This document shows positions 7,929 to 16,477 of a stretch of DNA of 64,000 bases, one piece after another. Within the stretch, counting starts at the first letter, position 1, and every line of letters starts with the position of its first letter. The position numbers were made by a program, and so were the translations under genes. The notes beneath the pieces were generated by a model that was not told the origin of the DNA, did no database searches, and saw only the letters and a program-made list of their open reading frames with translations. Source of the stretch: CAYLLN01 sp964384375 (GTDB lineage: Bacteria > Planctomycetota > Planctomycetia > Pirellulales > Pirellulaceae); the NCBI GenBank assembly GCA_964384375.1, contig CAYLLN010000027.1, positions 1 through 64,000 on the forward strand. Direction: 5' to 3'.

Positions 7929-9502
7929 TCCAACTTGAAATCATGCCAGATCGAGACTGACTTCTGCGGCCCGCGATCGCGGGCCTCACCATCCCAAATG
8001 GCAAAGGCCACGGAGGCCGCATCGCCAGGCTCAAATGTCAGCCCGCCCTCTGCCGGCACCGCGAGCGGCCGGCGCAGCACCGCCGACCAGCGGCCTTCGG
8101 CCCAGGTTGCCGCCGCCACCACGAGCTGCGAAGGCTTGGGCCGGAAGGTGATGCTGCCCGGCCCCTTGGCCCCCAAGTTCGCACCCGTCGTGTCGCGCGT
8201 GGCCAGCGGATTGCCGGCGGCACGGCCGGTAATGAAGTCGGGCAGCGGCTTCCCCTTCGACAGCTCACGATAGAGCGGGCTATCAAAGGGATACTCATCG
8301 AGCAGCGAATCCTCGCCTCCCGGCTCGCGCTGGCCGCCGCGCCATTGCCAGAGGTCGATTGGCGAGTCGGCAGCGCCCATTCCCAGGAACGGTTCGGTCC
8401 GGCCCTGATAGAACTCCACTGCGGCCAGATCCTCGAATTCTTCGGGCTTAACGGCACGCACGTTTTGCGATGAATCGCTCCAGCTCAAGCGCAGAGCCAA
8501 GTTTTTGCCGTCATGGACTGCCTGGACTGCTAGATCGCTCACGGCATCGTCGCGCCACCAAAGCGGAACGGTCTGAATGCGCGTCACCGCGCCCGACTTC
8601 CATGTTTCATCCGCAGGATCGCTCGGGGTTTGGGCAACGTGTTGGGCGACAAGTTGACGCCGTTTCATGACCACCGACTCTCGCTGTTCCTCGGTCGAAA
8701 GCGAGCGGAGGAAATGCACGAGGTCGCCGATTTCGGCGCCGGTCAAGTTGTTGGATGCAGGCATCGGCGTTCCCGGCATTCCGACGCGAATTCTCAGAAA
8801 CAGCGAGTTGACATCGTGGCCGCCCTTGTAAATGCCGCGCGTCAAATCACGTGGCCGCATGGCAAACCCCTCGTCGTCCAACATTTTCTGGATGCCGTCC
8901 CCCTTGGCCTCTACACCGTGGCACGAGTGACAACTTTGACGCGCGTACACGGCTTTGCCGCGGGCAATCGCACTGGCGTCGGAGGGAGCCAACTCCGGAA
9001 CTTCGACCTTGTCGCCCGGTATGATCCGCTGCCGGGCAAAGGTAACGATCTCCTCCTGAACCGACGGATCCTTGATCTCCTCGTCCGTCAACTGATCCTG
9101 TGTTTTGAGCTTCTGGATATACAACTCGCGGGCACCGTCGGTGGTTAGCCGCAACAATTCGTCCAGCAGCAGATTCCGCTCGTCCTGCGTCAAATGAGCC
9201 CACGACGGCATCGAAGAACCGGGCATTCCCCGGAGCAGGACGGCGTTCAGGTCGTCCCGCGTCGGAATACTGTTGTTTGTGCTGACCAGGCGGTACTTTC
9301 CTCCTCGAAAACTGCGCGGCTTGGGATACAGGAACGCTGCCGCCACTCCCTGGCCATCACCCTTGAGACCGTGGCATGCAGCGCAGTGCTGAGCATAGAG
9401 TGCCTGGCCTGGTGGCGACTTCTCTGGCGGTTGGCCCAGTGCCATGCCGGCAATCAGAAGAACGCTACCGAGGGCGAATCCCATCTCGAGCCGTCGCGCC
9501 AT
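7925..9502 (-). CDS. Exported two-heme-c plus EB_dh-type heme-b subunit (NxrC/NxrT-like)
   Basis: A 525-residue protein with a Sec signal (MARRLEMGFALGSVLLIAGM). Two class I cytochrome c domains carry heme sites CAACH at residues 40-44 and CHSCH at 191-195, each followed by a methionine-rich GMPG-S/T-x-MP segment likely to supply the axial ligand. From about residue 310 to the end there is an ethylbenzene-dehydrogenase gamma-like domain, which binds heme b in type II enzymes. I chose the ATG at 9502 because AAGGAGG lies just upstream and the signal peptide follows. A three-heme layout in one chain fits an electron outlet from the Fe-S subunit to soluble or membrane c-type carriers. It replaces the membrane NarI of classical nitrate reductase. 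Confidence 0.85.
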   Translation of the reverse strand: MARRLEMGFALGSVLLIAGMALGQPPEKSPPGQALYAQHCAACHGLKGDGQGVAAAFLYPKPRSFRGGKYRLVSTNNSIPTRDDLNAVLLRGMPGSSMPSWAHLTQDERNLLLDELLRLTTDGARELYIQKLKTQDQLTDEEIKDPSVQEEIVTFARQRIIPGDKVEVPELAPSDASAIARGKAVYARQSCHSCHGVEAKGDGIQKMLDDEGFAMRPRDLTRGIYKGGHDVNSLFLRIRVGMPGTPMPASNNLTGAEIGDLVHFLRSLSTEEQRESVVMKRRQLVAQHVAQTPSDPADETWKSGAVTRIQTVPLWWRDDAVSDLAVQAVHDGKNLALRLSWSDSSQNVRAVKPEEFEDLAAVEFYQGRTEPFLGMGAADSPIDLWQWRGGQREPGGEDSLLDEYPFDSPLYRELSKGKPLPDFITGRAAGNPLATRDTTGANLGAKGPGSITFRPKPSQLVVAAATWAEGRWSAVLRRPLAVPAEGGLTFEPGDAASVAFAIWDGEARDRGPQKSVSIWHDFKLE

Positions 9503-9573
9503 GGCCGTGACCTCCTTGAAGATTGCTCGCCAAGCCGGGTCATGCGAACGAGTTGCAGCGATCTGCAATAATT

Positions 9574-9594
9574 GGACCACTTAGTCCTTTTTTA
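9574..9594 (-). promoter_or_regulatory. Predicted promoter/operator of the nxr-like operon
   Basis: The palindrome GGAC-N6-GTCC occupies 9574-9587 and sits directly behind a possible -10 (TAAAAA on the minus strand, 9589-9594). The -35 is weak (TCCACA-like). On the minus strand the site continues GTCCAATTA, matching the copies before hemerythrin and nnrS. I infer it is bound by the Rrf2 regulator encoded at 19318-19785. Confidence 0.6.
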
Positions 9595-9724
9595 GCGAGG
9601 TAGCGTTCGTGTTGTGGACGTGGCATTAGAGAGGGCCGCGGCGAGGCGACTGCGCGGCCAGTGTTGTGCCGAAAGGGCGCGCGCAGTGTGCGAATTTTCT
9701 GAGTCCCGATGCCACAATCGACTG

Positions 9725-10861
9725 TTATTCGCTAGCGATTTGAGAGCTCGTCGAGCGATTTTCCAATCCCCATCCAATCGGCGGCACCGGCAGAGCGCGA
9801 TCGGTGCAAGAACGGAGTACGCGGCTGCGCATTTCCTCCACAAGGCTACTCTCTTCGCCGTGCGTTAGGCGTCCAAAGACTTTGGCCAAGCAGGCGTACG
9901 GGGACTGAGTGATCTGCCACTGGCCTCCGGCATGCGAGAGCGTCTGGTCGAGCTGGTCGTCCACGTTGGTTGCGGTCAGTCGAGATTCGACTTCCTCACT
10001 CCCCATGACGTCGGTCGCGTACTCAATGATTAGCCCGACCAACTCGCCGTATTCTCGAAAGTAGCGATCGTCCAGCTCCAGGGCTAAAAGATCGTGCCCG
10101 ACAAGCAATTGTTCCAGGCGGTCGAGAAACAGAGGGACGAGTTCGCCAGTGATGATATGGCCGTGCTGCGGGGCAATCGTCTGTACGCCGGGCGACAACG
10201 CCCGAATCTGCCGGATCGTGTAGCGCAGTATCTCGCGGGATGGCATATAGATTTGATGGAACTGGGCGATGCCTCCCCAGTCCGCTTCCTCGGCAAAGAG
10301 GTGAACGCGGCCGAGTTGATTGAGGCCTCCGAATAGATCGCCACTGAACAGGATTCGTGTCTCGGGATCGAACCACGCCATGGCTCCGCGAAAGTGACAA
10401 AATGGCGTCGGTACCGGCTGCCAGGCAATGCCTAGCGGCAAAATTTGGCGTCGACTTCCTAGCGCTGGCGGGAACAACAGATTTCCCGGCCGTACCGCCA
10501 AGTGCTGGACAAGCCGCCAGGTATCCTCCGTCAGCATAACCGTCGCAGCCGGGTTGCTGTGGCACAGGGAGGGTAAGTTGCCGGTGACGTCCGGATCCTG
10601 GTGGTTGACGGTGATGTAGTCGAGGCCACAATCCCCGGTAAGGGCGCGCAAATTCGCGGCGACAATAGATTCATCGAATTGGGAGCCCGGGTCGATGCAG
10701 AAACTGATTCCCTGCCGCGGACCAGCGAATACCCGCAAGTAGGTATTGCATTGCAGCAATGAAGCTGGATTGCGATGCCCGATCATCCAGCAGTTCTCCG
10801 TCACCGTGAGCGGCTGTTGGTCGGCGGGCATCATCACTGCCGAGTTGGCATTCGCGTTCAT
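9725..10861 (-). CDS. Metallo-beta-lactamase/diiron (ODP-type) protein lacking a flavodoxin domain
   Basis: A 378-residue protein whose first 250 residues resemble the diiron beta-lactamase domain of flavodiiron proteins, which reduce O2 or NO. Likely metal ligands are NHQDPD, the histidine of TPFCHFRG, the aspartate of FSGDLFGG and the histidine of APQHGHI. The first motif deviates from the usual HxExDH (H-Q-D-P-D-V-T). No flavodoxin or rubredoxin domain follows. Instead there is a roughly 120-residue helical tail that I do not recognise. GGGGAG precedes the ATG. It lies 36 bases behind the Hsp70 gene and upstream of the nxr promoter. A role in sensing or removing NO/O2 fits the neighbours, but without a flavin domain a sensor role is as likely as catalysis. 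Confidence 0.75.
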   Translation of the reverse strand: MNANANSAVMMPADQQPLTVTENCWMIGHRNPASLLQCNTYLRVFAGPRQGISFCIDPGSQFDESIVAANLRALTGDCGLDYITVNHQDPDVTGNLPSLCHSNPAATVMLTEDTWRLVQHLAVRPGNLLFPPALGSRRQILPLGIAWQPVPTPFCHFRGAMAWFDPETRILFSGDLFGGLNQLGRVHLFAEEADWGGIAQFHQIYMPSREILRYTIRQIRALSPGVQTIAPQHGHIITGELVPLFLDRLEQLLVGHDLLALELDDRYFREYGELVGLIIEYATDVMGSEEVESRLTATNVDDQLDQTLSHAGGQWQITQSPYACLAKVFGRLTHGEESSLVEEMRSRVLRSCTDRALPVPPIGWGLENRSTSSQIASE

Positions 10862-10897
10862 ATCGGCTCCCCATTTGGGCTTGTTTAACCAGACGCT

Positions 10898-12655
10898 TCA
10901 GGACGGAACGCTTTCATTCGGCGGTAGGGCCGAAGCGGCAGCTTCCGCCGTGGGTTCAGCGGCACCATGGCGAAACAAGTACGGAAACATGCGCTCCAGA
11001 AACGACCGCACACCCCCCGCCGGTGTTTCGTCATGAGGCAATTGCGAGGGCTCGGCTCCCGCCACAACCAGCGGCGGCGGCGCGTCGGCAGCGCGCTCCC
11101 ACGCTCGAATCTGACGGAAGGCAGCCAGTCCGGCCTGCGCCGTCACCACCTCTCTCCACCGGGCGACATGGGCCTGCGATACGCCCCCGGGTCGCACCGT
11201 TTTCAAATGGACTTGGCGGTCCGTATAGCGGACGCGAGCATGCACCGTCAGGCGGCCGGAGGCGGAATACTCATACTGGACCTCGACGGGCCACTGGTCC
11301 GTCAAGTCGGGCGGCAAGTCCTTCAAGATCACGCGGCCAATCGTCACACATTTTGCCGGGTGCGCATGCTCGCCTTCGAGGATATTGAATGCCATCACCT
11401 GTCCCGCGAGACTTTTGCCCATAAACTCGCGCGTGGCCACCGCCGGCAGCGGCGTCCCCTTTGGGATGAGCACCTTATTGACGCGCTGGCCCGTCGTCTG
11501 ATCGGTCCCTTCGATACCCAGGCTGTGGGTGCTGACGCTGGAGATGCGCAAGGGCGGCGGTCCCGCTGTGCCGTCCTTGATTTTGGCTGCATACAGGGCT
11601 GCTCCGCGCGCCACTGCTTCGTCGGCGCACACGCGGTCATCGGGCGGCCGGCCACATCGGTGGGCCAGTGCCTGGCGGATCATCGGCATCCGCGTTGCTC
11701 CACCAACAAGCAGCACGCGCTGCACGTCCGACCACGTCAACTCCGCCTTTTGCACCACGCCGTCGCAAATCTGCAGTGTCCGCGCGACCAGGTCGGTGGT
11801 CATCCCCTCAAACTGCTGCCGGGTGATCTGCAGCCTTTCGCCATGTCCTTGGCAAGAGAGTGCCAGGGCAGTCTTTTCACGCACACCCAGGGCCAGCTTC
11901 GCTTGGCCCGCCCGCTGCACGAATTGTTCGAGCAGCACCGGGTCCGTCCGCGGATCGGAGCCCATCCTTCGGATGAACGGCTCGGCAAAATAGTCAGCCA
12001 GTCGCAGATCCCAATCGTGCCCACCCAGAAAGGAATCATGGTCCGTTGCGATTAGCGACACCTGGCCGTGGCCGATCCGAAGGATCGAGGCTTCAAACGT
12101 ATAGCCCCCCAGGTCGAAGACAAGGATCGCGTGCGGTTGACCAGCGCCAGCCGCCGTGTCAAGCGCCGGTGTGTGTTCGGCAAAGGCCAGCGCCGCTGCG
12201 ATCGGCTCGTTCACCAGATCGATCAGCGGCAGGCCGGCAATCTCGGCGGCAGTTGCCGTTGCCTGCCGTTGGGACTCATTAAAGTTTGCCGGCACAGCGA
12301 TGACGGCGCCGCATTTGGCAGCTGGGTCCGTAAACCACTCGCGCTGGACCGCGTGCAAGATGCACGCCTGTAGTACCTCTGGCGAGAATGCTTCTCCGCC
12401 AATGCGCTGGCTGTAAAACGTCTGGCCCAGCTGTCGCTTCACACATGCGGCTAGCCGCTCAGGATGTGCCCTCCCCCGCAACTGAGCTTCGCGGCCAACA
12501 ACCACCCGGTCGTCTCCGAGTAGCACGACACTGGGAATCAGGGCTTCGCCTTCGCGAGTTCGAAGGATCGCCGTATGACCAGCGGGTTGGGTGACGGCAA
12601 CCACCGTATGAGTCGTTCCGAGGTCAATTCCCACCGCTGGGGCGCTGCGTGCCAT
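10898..12655 (-). CDS. Hsp70/DnaK-like ATPase with altered phosphate loop
   Basis: A 585-residue actin-fold ATPase beginning MARSAPAVGIDLGTTHTVV. The nucleotide-binding signatures are present: GIDLGTTH, VPANFNESQ, NEPIAAALAFAE and LVGGATRMPMI. The second phosphate loop reads FDLGGYTFEAS where DnaK has DLGGGTFD, so a glycine is a tyrosine. A recognisable beta substrate domain follows (THSLGIEG, IPKGTPLP, ILEGE), then a short proline- and alanine-rich tail lacking the full DnaK lid. I chose the ATG at 12655 because the signature follows directly; the longer upstream extension is arginine-rich and unlikely. It is first in a same-strand run with the diiron protein. A chaperone dedicated to metalloenzyme assembly is a reasonable guess. 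Confidence 0.8.
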   Translation of the reverse strand: MARSAPAVGIDLGTTHTVVAVTQPAGHTAILRTREGEALIPSVVLLGDDRVVVGREAQLRGRAHPERLAACVKRQLGQTFYSQRIGGEAFSPEVLQACILHAVQREWFTDPAAKCGAVIAVPANFNESQRQATATAAEIAGLPLIDLVNEPIAAALAFAEHTPALDTAAGAGQPHAILVFDLGGYTFEASILRIGHGQVSLIATDHDSFLGGHDWDLRLADYFAEPFIRRMGSDPRTDPVLLEQFVQRAGQAKLALGVREKTALALSCQGHGERLQITRQQFEGMTTDLVARTLQICDGVVQKAELTWSDVQRVLLVGGATRMPMIRQALAHRCGRPPDDRVCADEAVARGAALYAAKIKDGTAGPPPLRISSVSTHSLGIEGTDQTTGQRVNKVLIPKGTPLPAVATREFMGKSLAGQVMAFNILEGEHAHPAKCVTIGRVILKDLPPDLTDQWPVEVQYEYSASGRLTVHARVRYTDRQVHLKTVRPGGVSQAHVARWREVVTAQAGLAAFRQIRAWERAADAPPPLVVAGAEPSQLPHDETPAGGVRSFLERMFPYLFRHGAAEPTAEAAASALPPNESVPS

Positions 12656-12892
12656 GGTCAGAGTCTCCACCAATGGTGCTCGTCTACGGCGACTACAAGC
12701 TCGCGCCCTGTGCGTCCATGATCGCTTGGGCGCGCGGCTGAGACACCGGGTCACGGACCGCCTCTGCCTTGTCCTTGGCGCAAAACATTGGATCCCCTGC
12801 GTTCCGGCCACGTCGACAAAGGCAGGGCCTTAAGCGATGCAAGAAATGGACCGAAGTCCAATACTGTAATGGCAGCCATCCAAGGGTTTTAG
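12656..12892. promoter_or_regulatory. Divergent intergenic region with a 14-bp palindrome
   Basis: The region separates the hsp70-like gene from the hemerythrin promoter. It contains TGGAC-CGAA-GTCCA at 12847-12860. The half-sites match the island operator but have a 4-base instead of 6-base spacer. No clear promoter for the Hsp70 gene is visible. Confidence 0.35.
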
Positions 12893-12937
12893 TTGACAAT
12901 ATTTCGCAGAACTCGTATAAACAGGATAGATTGGTCC
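12893..12937 (+). promoter_or_regulatory. Strong sigma-70-type promoter with Rrf2-type operator before hemerythrin
   Basis: TTGACA (12893-12898), a 17-base spacer and TATAAA (12916-12921) form a near-consensus promoter. The operator GGAT-AGATTG-GTCC (12924-12937), followed by AATTA, begins two bases after the -10, where a bound repressor would block transcription start. The hemerythrin ATG is about 80 bases downstream. Confidence 0.75.
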
Positions 12938-13019
12938 AATTAATTCCACAAGGGAGAACCGGGCTGTCTCGTGCTTCGGGCTATCCAACCTGACTTCACC
13001 ATTCTGCGGAGATGAAACC

Positions 13020-13466
13020 ATGGCAACGCGCAGCATTCGCCTGGATTGCGACAGCACGATTCAAGGGGACCACCAGCGCCTCCATGCAAAACTTGTCCGG
13101 CTTCACGACCAGCTCGCAGCGGCCAATCTGACCGGGATGCAGGCAACCCGTGAGTTGATTCGTGTTGAAGCTGAGTTGGAGGAGCACTTTACGCAGGAGG
13201 AGTCGGGCGGTTTCTTTGTCGAAGTCAGTGAGGCCTCGCCCGAGCTGAACGAGCGGATTCAAGGATTGTTGCGGGAGCACCAGGAGATGCGAGTGCTGTT
13301 TCGCTCGCTGCGGGCGACCTGCCAATGGGCCTGCGGCGAATCGGGGGCGAGGGCCGGTTGGCTGGCCGAATTCGCCGAGTTTCACCGGCGCTTTGACGAG
13401 CACGAGCACGCCGAGAACGATTTGCTGTATGAAGCCCTCCAGCGTGACGTCGGCGCGGGGGACTGA
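13020..13466 (+). CDS. Hemerythrin-domain protein
   Basis: A 148-residue HHE/hemerythrin-family four-helix protein. Expected diiron ligands are visible: QGDHQRLH in the first helix, EAELEEHFTQEE in the second, REHQEM in the third, and HRRFDEHEHAEN in the fourth. Family members bind O2 or NO, or deliver iron for Fe-S repair under nitrosative stress (YtfE/RIC type), though the ScdA_N domain of RIC is absent here. It is cytoplasmic, with no signal peptide. It has its own strong promoter with an island operator in the start region, so induction by NO is likely. It is convergent with the GYD-protein gene. The family is clear; the exact substrate is not. Confidence 0.85.
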   Translation: MATRSIRLDCDSTIQGDHQRLHAKLVRLHDQLAAANLTGMQATRELIRVEAELEEHFTQEESGGFFVEVSEASPELNERIQGLLREHQEMRVLFRSLRATCQWACGESGARAGWLAEFAEFHRRFDEHEHAENDLLYEALQRDVGAGD

Positions 13467-13527
13467 GCGGATTCCCACCTTCGTGCTCCCCGGCGGAACC
13501 GGACGAACGCCCATTTCCCCGTGTGGA

Positions 13528-13827
13528 TCATTTCTTGCCGAGTTTTTGCAGGATCTTCTCCATGTCGGCCGCCGAGAAGATCTCGGCTGTTTGCGACTGC
13601 ACGTTCCCCTGCGCGCTGAGGTGCAGCAAGGCGGCGGTGGCAGTGTGAGAATCGGGGGCATCCAAGATCAATAGCCCGTCGAAGGGCCCCAAGGACCAAT
13701 ACAAATCGACCACCTTGACCCCCAGCTTTTTAGCCGCGGCTTTGAAGGCGCTGGCTCGCTGAATGGTGTCCTGAATGGCTTGGATTCCCTGCTCGGTAAA
13801 GCGAATCGTCGCTACGAATCGGGCCAT
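13528..13827 (-). CDS. GYD-domain protein
   Basis: A 99-residue protein matching the GYD family (PF08734): the start MARFVATIRFTEQGIQAIQD, the central LGVKVVDLYWSLGPFDGLLI, and a tail segment typical of this small ferredoxin-like fold. The name-giving motif reads GPFDGL here. The family function is unknown. It lies 33 bases behind the NO reductase and is probably the last gene of the nnrS-cupin-nor operon, with a possible regulatory or stress role. Confidence 0.8.
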   Translation of the reverse strand: MARFVATIRFTEQGIQAIQDTIQRASAFKAAAKKLGVKVVDLYWSLGPFDGLLILDAPDSHTATAALLHLSAQGNVQSQTAEIFSAADMEKILQKLGKK

Positions 13828-13860
13828 GGACGTTCTCCCTGGAAAGGAATCGTTGGAAAA

Positions 13861-16077
13861 TCAGGCTGCCGAGGATCGGGACGTGCGGCGAACTCCCGCC
13901 ACGAAAATCACCAGGGCCACGGCGCCCAGCGCGAACAGCGTATCACCGGGAACGCGCAGCCAGCGTAGCGTTTGCATGAGGGGCGTATTCATGAACTCGC
14001 TGCTGCGGGCATACCAATAGCCCTGATCGACGGATGCCCATGTTTGCAACAAACCGACCGGCAAGAGGCTGATGACACACATCGCAAAGAGGCCAACGTT
14101 CATGGCCCAGAACGAGAACCACAAGAGTCGCTCGTTCCAGACCTGCTCAGGAACCAGTGCCCGCAAACAGACCAGCATCAGCCCAATGCCCAGCATGCCG
14201 TAAACGCCGAACAGTGCCGCGTGGCCATGCACGGGCGTGGTATTTAGTCCCTGCATGTAGTACAGGGCGATCGGCGGATTGATCATGAAGCCGAATAGTC
14301 CCGCACCAATCATGTTCCAGAACGAAACCGCGACGAAGAAATAAATGGGCCAGCGGTAGCGCTGCACCCAGGGGCTAGCGCGGATCAGGGCAAGATCGTC
14401 CATTGCGCCATAGGCGACCAGCGTCAGCGGCACGACTTCCAAGGCGCTAAACACGGAACCCCAGGCCAGGGCCACGGTTGGTGTGCCAGAGAAGTACAGA
14501 TGATGACAAGTGCCGATGATTCCGCCCGCCAGGAAGATGGTGGCGGAGAGCAAGGCCGCGCGCGCGGCAAATTCTGGCCGCAGCAGCCCTAGCCGGTAAA
14601 AGAAGAACGCAATCACGGTGGTGGCAAAGACCTCGAAGAATCCCTCGACCCACAAGTGCACAACCCACCAGCGCCAGTACTCGACCATCGACAAATGGGT
14701 GTGCTGCCCCCAGGTCAATCCCGCGCCATAGAACAACCAAATGGCGCCTGCTGACAGTAAAAACAACCACAGTAAACTCCGCTGTTCGCCGGGTTGGGCC
14801 AGGGCCGGTCGAACGGCGCGTACGACCAGGATCAGCCAGATCAATAGGCCGGCGAAGAGCAAGATTTGCCACACGCGGCCTAGATCAACATATTCGTACC
14901 CTTGATGCCCAAAGTAAAACGACGTCTGGTCGGAAAGAAAGTTCTTCACGCTGAGCCACTCGCCTGTCAGCGAGCCGACCACGACGATGAGCAGCGCGAG
15001 GAAAAGCACATTCACGCCCAGTCGCTGATAGGGCGGTTCGACGCCGCTGACCAGGGGGCCAATGAACAGCCCCGCCGCCAACCAGGCTGTGGCGATCCAG
15101 AACAAGCCACATTGCACGTGCCACGTGCGGGCGACGCTGTAGGGCAGCCATTTCGACAAGGGAATGCCGTAAAAGCCGTCCCCTTCGACGCCATAATGGG
15201 CCGTGACAACGCCGAGTAAGATTTGCACCAAGATCAGCGCCGCGACGACCCAGAAATACTTCAGCGTGGCGCGCTGCGATGGAGTCGCCTCCCAGGCGCC
15301 GAGTGGATCGCGAGCGGGTGGCGGCCCCTCCGGGTGTTTCGTCTCGGCAGCGTACCACCAGATCATCGCGCAAATGCCGGCCAGCAGCATGATGATGCTG
15401 ACACCGGTCCAGACGACCGCCTCGCCCGTAGGCCGATTGCCGACGAGCGGCTCATGGGGCCAGTTTTGCGTATAGGTAACGTCGTCGCCGAGTCGATTCG
15501 TCGAAGCCGCCCACGAAGCCCAGAAGAAGAACGCCGCCAGGTGCCGCAATCGGTCGGAATCGGTCACGGAGCCGGCCGGAATGGCGTACTCGGTGTTGCC
15601 GCTCGAAAACACCTCGCCGTAGTGGGCTGCCAGGGCCTCGAAGGCCCGCTTACGCACGGGATCGAGTCGCACCACGCCGGCCGTGGCATCATGTGTGTTG
15701 GTGCGAAAAACTTTCTCGAGTCGCCCGCGCAAGCGAGATTGCGATTCGACATCGAGCTCGGCATAGGGTTGCCCGTAGTCGGCGTTGGCCCATTCATCAA
15801 GGACGAACATCGCCTCGCGATGCAGCCAATCGGCGGTCCAGTCGGGAGCCACGTAGCTGCCGTGGCCCCACACGGAACCAACTTGCATTCCCCCCAGGGA
15901 CTGCCAGACGTTCTGGCCTCGGGCGATTTCGTCGCCAGCCACAATGAGCTGTCCGTCGGTGGTTTCAAACTGCACGGAAAGCGGCGGCATCTCTTGGTAG
16001 ATCCGCGTCCCGATCCAGCCCAGCACGGCAAACGAAATGACCAATACGGCCGCAAATGCCAGCCACAACCGTCGCAT
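13861..16077 (-). CDS. norZ: Quinol-dependent nitric oxide reductase (qNOR, NorZ type)
   Basis: A 738-residue membrane enzyme of the heme-copper oxidase superfamily that reduces 2 NO to N2O using quinol. It has an N-terminal hydrophobic segment, a periplasmic cytochrome-c-like region without a heme c motif, and then about 12 membrane segments. The active-site features are intact: HLWVEGFFE (heme/FeB histidine and the conserved glutamate), GTCHHLYF (FeB histidines) and PVHGHAALFG (heme-ligand histidines). The FeB histidines argue against nitric oxide dismutase. The fused N-terminal domain and length are those of single-subunit qNOR. It follows the cupin gene by 64 bases in a run starting with nnrS. 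It would detoxify or respire NO made during nitrite metabolism. Confidence 0.92.
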   Translation of the reverse strand: MRRLWLAFAAVLVISFAVLGWIGTRIYQEMPPLSVQFETTDGQLIVAGDEIARGQNVWQSLGGMQVGSVWGHGSYVAPDWTADWLHREAMFVLDEWANADYGQPYAELDVESQSRLRGRLEKVFRTNTHDATAGVVRLDPVRKRAFEALAAHYGEVFSSGNTEYAIPAGSVTDSDRLRHLAAFFFWASWAASTNRLGDDVTYTQNWPHEPLVGNRPTGEAVVWTGVSIIMLLAGICAMIWWYAAETKHPEGPPPARDPLGAWEATPSQRATLKYFWVVAALILVQILLGVVTAHYGVEGDGFYGIPLSKWLPYSVARTWHVQCGLFWIATAWLAAGLFIGPLVSGVEPPYQRLGVNVLFLALLIVVVGSLTGEWLSVKNFLSDQTSFYFGHQGYEYVDLGRVWQILLFAGLLIWLILVVRAVRPALAQPGEQRSLLWLFLLSAGAIWLFYGAGLTWGQHTHLSMVEYWRWWVVHLWVEGFFEVFATTVIAFFFYRLGLLRPEFAARAALLSATIFLAGGIIGTCHHLYFSGTPTVALAWGSVFSALEVVPLTLVAYGAMDDLALIRASPWVQRYRWPIYFFVAVSFWNMIGAGLFGFMINPPIALYYMQGLNTTPVHGHAALFGVYGMLGIGLMLVCLRALVPEQVWNERLLWFSFWAMNVGLFAMCVISLLPVGLLQTWASVDQGYWYARSSEFMNTPLMQTLRWLRVPGDTLFALGAVALVIFVAGVRRTSRSSAA

Positions 16078-16141
16078 TATTCTGCTCCACGCTATTCGAA
16101 GTCGAAGTATGTTTGCCGCTGGCGCCGTTATCCCGAGTTGT

Positions 16142-16477
16142 TCACTTCAAGAGGAGGAGCAGCATGACGGTGGGCGTCTTGGCCGTGATACCATGAACTT
16201 GCCCCGCAACCATGTGGATCCAGGTACCCGCGGCCGCAGCGACGTGTTGCTGGCCCAGTGTCACGCTTGCCTCCCCGGAAAGAAAGTGCATCACCGCGGG
16301 CTTAGAGGCCGTGTGTTCCGACAGTTCCTGCCCCGCGCCAAATCCGAACATCACCGCCTTGAGCTGGTCGTCCTGAAAAACGGTGCGGCTGATGATGCCG
16401 TCCTCCGGCGGAGAGACGAACTCGGACAGGTTCACAATGTGGGCTGGATCAGTGGGCATGGCAGGCATCGGCTCCAA
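16142..16477 (-). CDS. Small cupin-domain protein
   Basis: A 111-residue single-domain cupin. The conserved elements are visible: ELSEHTASKPAVMHFLSGEA (motif 1, with a histidine in place of one usual ligand) and GTWIHMVAGQVHGI (motif 2). The start at 16477 overlaps the nnrS 3' end by 29 bases, so the genes are translationally linked. Small cupins of this kind often sit in nitrogen-oxide operons of denitrifiers, but their role is not established. It is probably cytoplasmic and metal-binding. Confidence 0.8.
   Translation of the reverse strand: MEPMPAMPTDPAHIVNLSEFVSPPEDGIISRTVFQDDQLKAVMFGFGAGQELSEHTASKPAVMHFLSGEASVTLGQQHVAAAAGTWIHMVAGQVHGITAKTPTVMLLLLLK

Noticed and set aside
2699..9502. Classical cytoplasmic NarGHJI nitrate reductase
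   Set aside because: There is no NarI membrane cytochrome, the alpha subunit has a Tat signal, and the heme subunit is an exported EB_dh/cytochrome c protein.
9725..10861. Complete flavodiiron NO reductase
   Set aside because: Flavodoxin and rubredoxin domains are absent, and the first metal motif deviates from HxExDH.
13861..16077. Nitric oxide dismutase instead of NO reductase
   Set aside because: The FeB histidine pair (GTCHH) and the HLWVE glutamate are intact, as in canonical qNOR. Dismutases have changed residues at these positions.
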